Shown in pieces: positions 60,187 to 64,000 of a stretch of 64,000 nucleotides of DNA (positions are counted from its first letter, which is position 1; every line of letters begins with the position of its first letter). The position numbers were made by a program, and so were the translations under genes. Below the pieces are notes generated by a model. It was not told where the DNA came from and searched no databases. It saw only the letters and a program-made list of their open reading frames with translations. This stretch comes from Ophioderma brevispina (taxonomy: Eukaryota > Echinodermata > Ophiuroidea > Amphilepidida > Ophiodermatidae): positions 1 through 64,000 of the forward strand of contig JAMKCH010049184.1 of assembly GCA_023653785.1 (NCBI GenBank), in the 5' to 3' direction.

Positions 60187-62383
60187 CAATGAATAGTAGC
60201 GCGATGTCACTGCTATAAAGGGTCCAACTATAGATTTTGAGGCCACCCAAATATTTTTCTATATTAATTTCATATAGATTAGACACATCAATAATTTTCT
60301 ACCCTTGTATTTTGATACAGATATGTCTTAAAAGAAAGAAAAAAGCGATTTTTGATTTGCTTTATTTTTATTTCACTATAAACATAGGCGGAATTTCGTA
60401 TTTGCTCCTATACGAATAGAAATTTCACAATTTTTTGGTAACCAAGAACATTTCTTCGCAACTTAATCCTTTCAGATGGTGATATTTTTGATGGAAGCGT
60501 TACTCAGGGATGCCACAATCAGAATTTTGCATCACATTTTTTAAGGGATACCTTTTTATTTTAAATCTCTCGTTGCACCTTTAATTAACAGCAGTCAAGT
60601 CAAATGTCTAATAAAAAAACAACAATAGCAAAGGTATGTGAGTTACTGACCAGGTGCTTTCAAACATCTGTCAAAAAGCATGCCAGATGCACAATGAATG
60701 GTGGCAGTGATGTCACTGCTACAACTAGCAGTCACAAAATTATGTTTATTAATTTCTGGATTTTGCACACAATTTAATCATTCAATTTATTACAAGTGGA
60801 TGGATGAGTATAGTGTGGATTAATTTAGGTAAGCTTGAATATTATTTCCTGCTGAACTCGCCCTTTAAGAAATTTTGGACAAGATCTTCAAAAGTCTTGT
60901 GATTTTTGTAGTAATATCACTTTAAGAACAAATGTGTATAATAAAGTATGACTACAATGCAATGCATTATGGGATTGACCTCAGCCCTACACACAAGATA
61001 GCTGACACCCTGGATGATTCTCAGGGGGAAAAGGACAGAGCACTTTCAGGAACTAGTCAGAAATTCAGAGGGAGAAATTTGTGAGTAAGAGAACATGCAA
61101 TTTTGACTTGGAGAGTGGGTAGCCATTATCTTGCATCACATTTCTAGGGACTACAACTATTTGATTTCTTGAGCTCTCTTACCCCCCTACCTGACACTAC
61201 CCGCCTTTCATAGAACACTTCTGGCTGGTTAATTACAAACTTGATTGTTGCATATTGACTATAAAATCACCTAAGTTCTATTGTCATTAATCTGTAGTTG
61301 CACTCTTTGGCATAAAGGTTCCTCTAAGATAATGAGGGACAAACAATAATATTACAAGAAATTTGATACCTAACGTCCATTCCAGTTATTTACTTTGGCT
61401 ACCAATTTTGATAAAATACGAGAAATTTTTAGGCCTTTTCCGGTACTTTTTGCTTCAATTGGCAGTAGTTTAAAGGGGGATGACCTGATTTAATTATAAA
61501 AAAGTTTCATCTTGAATGGATGGCCTTGACCCCAAACACCATCTGTAAAGTTTCTTGCCAATATTTAGACCCGTTTTAATGTGAGTGCTAAAACACAAAT
61601 ATATTGTCCTGGGGAAACCTCATGAATTTAGCACCAAATTTCAGCAGTTTATGTCCACATGCTAAAGTTTCTCGGGGGAGCAAGGCAGGAAGGGGGAAAT
61701 TGGAAAAAGATTTGCTTTTGGCCAATCCCAAGGGAAAGACATTGTTTGCATTACTTCTCCCATTCTTTAAAACTTTGGTATGTGATGTATGAATATGCTA
61801 TTTATGCAGCCTTAAAGAACTATTTTCCCCCCGAGGGTGGAATTATAGTCCTATATTAATGGAGTCTGAAAATGTTAAAAACTTAAGGAAATTTAAAGGT
61901 AGGTGTTGAGCTGGCATGGAATGATCCCCCCTTCAGATATTTTACTCACCTTAATGAATGCCTAACCTCCCAAATAAAGATTGCTAAAGACCAAAATGAG
62001 ATGGATTTTCACTTTTGGAAATGAAAATAGCAGGCAAAGGGCCAAACATAAGCTATGAAACAGTTGTTTTACCAAGAAACTGGCCATGGGACAGAACTTT
62101 ACCATCCACAGACAGCCCCTGCCTTCACCTCAAAAAGGTTGCATTGTGCTTCAGCGATTACTTTGCACATCTACAATTGAAGAGTAATCTTGCTTGCATT
62201 TAATAGGCATATTTATAATAATAAGTTAAATCTATCATCAGTGATTCTGAAATACTTATGGAATGCATCCTTTTATACATGTATTTCAAAATGATTACAT
62301 ACAAATTTGCAGGATGATGACTCCTGCAATATCTCAAGTGAACACACTGGCTTTTTAATAGTACAAAATTAATTTTGAAAAGC
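60187..62383. other. Non-coding stretch, possible 3' UTR of the minus-strand exon
   Basis: Downstream of the terminal exon on the minus strand; part may be its 3' UTR. It contains the paralogous segment at 60640-60720 and a fragment AATGCATTATGGGATTGACC at about 60960 that matches the 39 kb TIR element. No obvious poly(A) signal could be tied to the gene. Confidence 0.35.
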
Positions 62384-62553
62384 TTACAGTTTTTCTGTCC
62401 TATTCAGGGGGAAGGGCCTCTTCTTTCTGTTGCCTATCACACCATTGGCTGGCTTGCCGTTTTTCCCCGAGCGTTTTTTGTTGTCAAATAGAGTTGTTTC
62501 CTCGTCAGTTTCTTCATCGGATTCTGAAATCATAATACTGCTACTTTGTTTAC
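62384..62553 (-). CDS. Probable terminal coding exon of an unidentified gene
   Basis: On the minus strand a good acceptor (TTTTTATTTACAG) precedes 56 open codons that end with TAA at 62384-62386. The exon starts with the last two bases of a split codon. The peptide is very polar and low in hydrophobics: QSSSIMISESDEETDEETT, then an NKKRSGKNGKPANG stretch and RKKRPFPLNRTEKL at the C-terminus. The acidic SDEETDEE cluster followed by basic KKR clusters suggests a disordered tail with possible phosphorylation or nuclear-localisation motifs. The upstream exons would lie beyond 62.6 kb, probably past the window edge. I do not recognise the family. Confidence 0.55.
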
Positions 62554-62829
62554 CTGTAAATAAAAACCACAAAATGCAAATAAGAATAACAGGAACATGA
62601 GGATGCAAGAGAATAGAAGACACATTGCAAGGAAGAAGAAATACACAGACAGCGAGAGAGAGGTGCAAGCAATAAGGAGGTAACTAACATGAGACATCAA
62701 AGGGGAGCAGTGAGCACCCTGCTACACCCCTCCCCCTTCCCTCCCACCTTAACCTTCCTCAAGACAAAAAAACAATGGCAATTGTCCAGGCAGTTTCTAT
62801 TATTTAAGCACTTTTTTTAGTTTTCCTAA

Positions 62830-63165
62830 CCCATTTTGACCTTGACCCTGTACCGTTAGGTCACAACAAAGGGTCCCATTGACTTTATGTTCCCATCACA
62901 GAGGCCAACACTCCACAAATAGCAAAAAATAAATTTCCTGATCCCATTTTGACCTTGACTTTGTATCTGTAGGTAACAGTAAAGGGTCACATTGGGACTT
63001 CATATGTTCCAGCACCGAGGCCAAAAACCAAATAGCAAGAACTTGTTCTGCCCCATTTGACCTTGACGTAGGTCACAGCAAAGGGTCACCATTGACTTTA
63101 TTTGTTCCATCACCGAGGCCCCCAAATAACAAAAAATCTTTTGTATTTGTGTCGTATTAATCTTG
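62830..63165. repeat. ~111 bp minisatellite x3 with nuclear-receptor-type half-sites
   Basis: Units start at 62830, 62943 and 63052 (CCCATTTTGACCTTGAC, the third lacking one T). Each carries TGACCTTGAC, the complement of the extended half-site TCAAGGTCA, followed by AAAGGGTC and by CACNGAGGCC. The units differ by short indels. Confidence 0.85.
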
Positions 63166-64000
63166 ACCACGGTTTGACCACTGATGACCACGTAACCAAG
63201 AAAACCATTCAGTAACTAAAATCATGGATTTATGGAAAACAATGGGCCCATATCCAAAAAGGTGTTAACGTTTAGTTAAACAAATGTGTATCTCTGAAGT
63301 AGTGAGATAGATGAAAATAAAAGCAATGAAATTTGTATATTATCCCCAAACAAAATAACATTTCTACACTAACATATTATATTACTTTGAAAAAAAAAAA
63401 AACAATTTTATTGAATTGTACTATCCACCTCTCAATTGTTAAACATTTGTTGGAACATTAGGCCTGTATGTTTGCCTTCTGGGTGAAAGGCATTATTTGG
63501 CCTCCTCCATCTCAAACTGAATTAATTATTTTAAGTACCCAACTAAAAAAAGGCTTTCCAAATTAAGGGTGTCATGGGGGCTGCATTGAAGTCCTGCCTC
63601 AGTAGGAATGTATTTTTTATATAAGTGCGGACTCTAGTTTACTAGAATCATTGATCACAGTGCACACAAAACCACAATAGTACTTAAAATAAAAATAACT
63701 GCTTCATGAGATTGGAAATGGACCGATGGTGAATTGGATGATTCCTCGTTGCAACTGATGCCAAATGTTTTGTTATCAGATCCCTTCATTATTTCCTATT
63801 GTATGATAATAAACAACAAACGCAAGCTTCCCAAATGAATAAAATGCAAAACTGGGCACGTTGATAAATTTCTGAACAGCTTGCACAGTCGTAATTCAAA
63901 CAAGAGATGTTGTGAACAATACAATATTTTTGGTAAGTGCATAGATAAAATACCTTTCAAGCAGGGACCGAGTCTTGAAAGGCAACATGCGCTCGTTCTT
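63166..64000. other. Right edge, nothing recognised
   Basis: AT-rich DNA without a supported gene. It may be intron of the gene whose last exon lies at 62.4-62.55 kb. Confidence 0.35.

Overview
The window reads as nuclear DNA of an animal. It is AT-rich, and nearly all of it is non-coding DNA made of decayed transposons and short inverted-repeat elements. Only one long open frame exists. It encodes the ectodomain of a Methuselah-like family B GPCR with a somatomedin-B-like cysteine pattern, a gene type that is expanded in marine invertebrates such as amphioxus, hemichordates and echinoderms. The LINE remnants (L2/CR1-like and RTE-like), the tRNA-derived SINEs and the many TTAA- and TA-flanked MITEs fit the same kind of host. 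I would guess a marine invertebrate, possibly a deuterostome, but the sequence does not fix the species.

Layout. 0-6.6 kb is repeats: a perfectly symmetric Tc1/mariner-type MITE, a 1.6 kb fold-back structure, a ~100 bp satellite and a LINE/SINE 3' tail. 6.68-14.9 kb holds the GPCR locus: an intact 541-codon ectodomain frame, then a transmembrane region broken by several frameshifts and stops (8.3-9.1 kb), then about 5.4 kb of intervening DNA carrying an antisense L2-like LINE, then a frame with TM6, TM7 and the tail (14.5-14.9 kb). 15-21.5 kb is intergenic with MITEs and a tRNA-like head. 21.5-23.7 kb is an antisense RTE-like LINE in which endonuclease, reverse transcriptase and C-terminal motifs can still be read. 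24-34 kb holds further palindromic elements, a widely spaced inverted repeat (26.5 and 32.6 kb) and an L2 3' fragment. 34-62 kb is a dense MITE field with nested insertions, a 96 bp minisatellite whose antisense frame reads like an EF-hand, and three places where a direct duplication is joined by a 20-23 nt poly(A) run. At 62.4-62.55 kb on the minus strand lies a probable terminal coding exon of a gene lying mostly beyond the right edge, next to a 3-copy minisatellite carrying nuclear-receptor-type half-sites.

There is no operon or pathway logic here. The value of the window lies in the decaying receptor, in at least 15 inverted-repeat element families (several with target-site duplications visible by eye, one supported by a paralogous empty site), and in the poly(A)-joined duplications. 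Those duplications are either an unusual retroposition product or an assembly artefact. All matches were made by eye, so boundaries are approximate unless a target-site duplication defines them.
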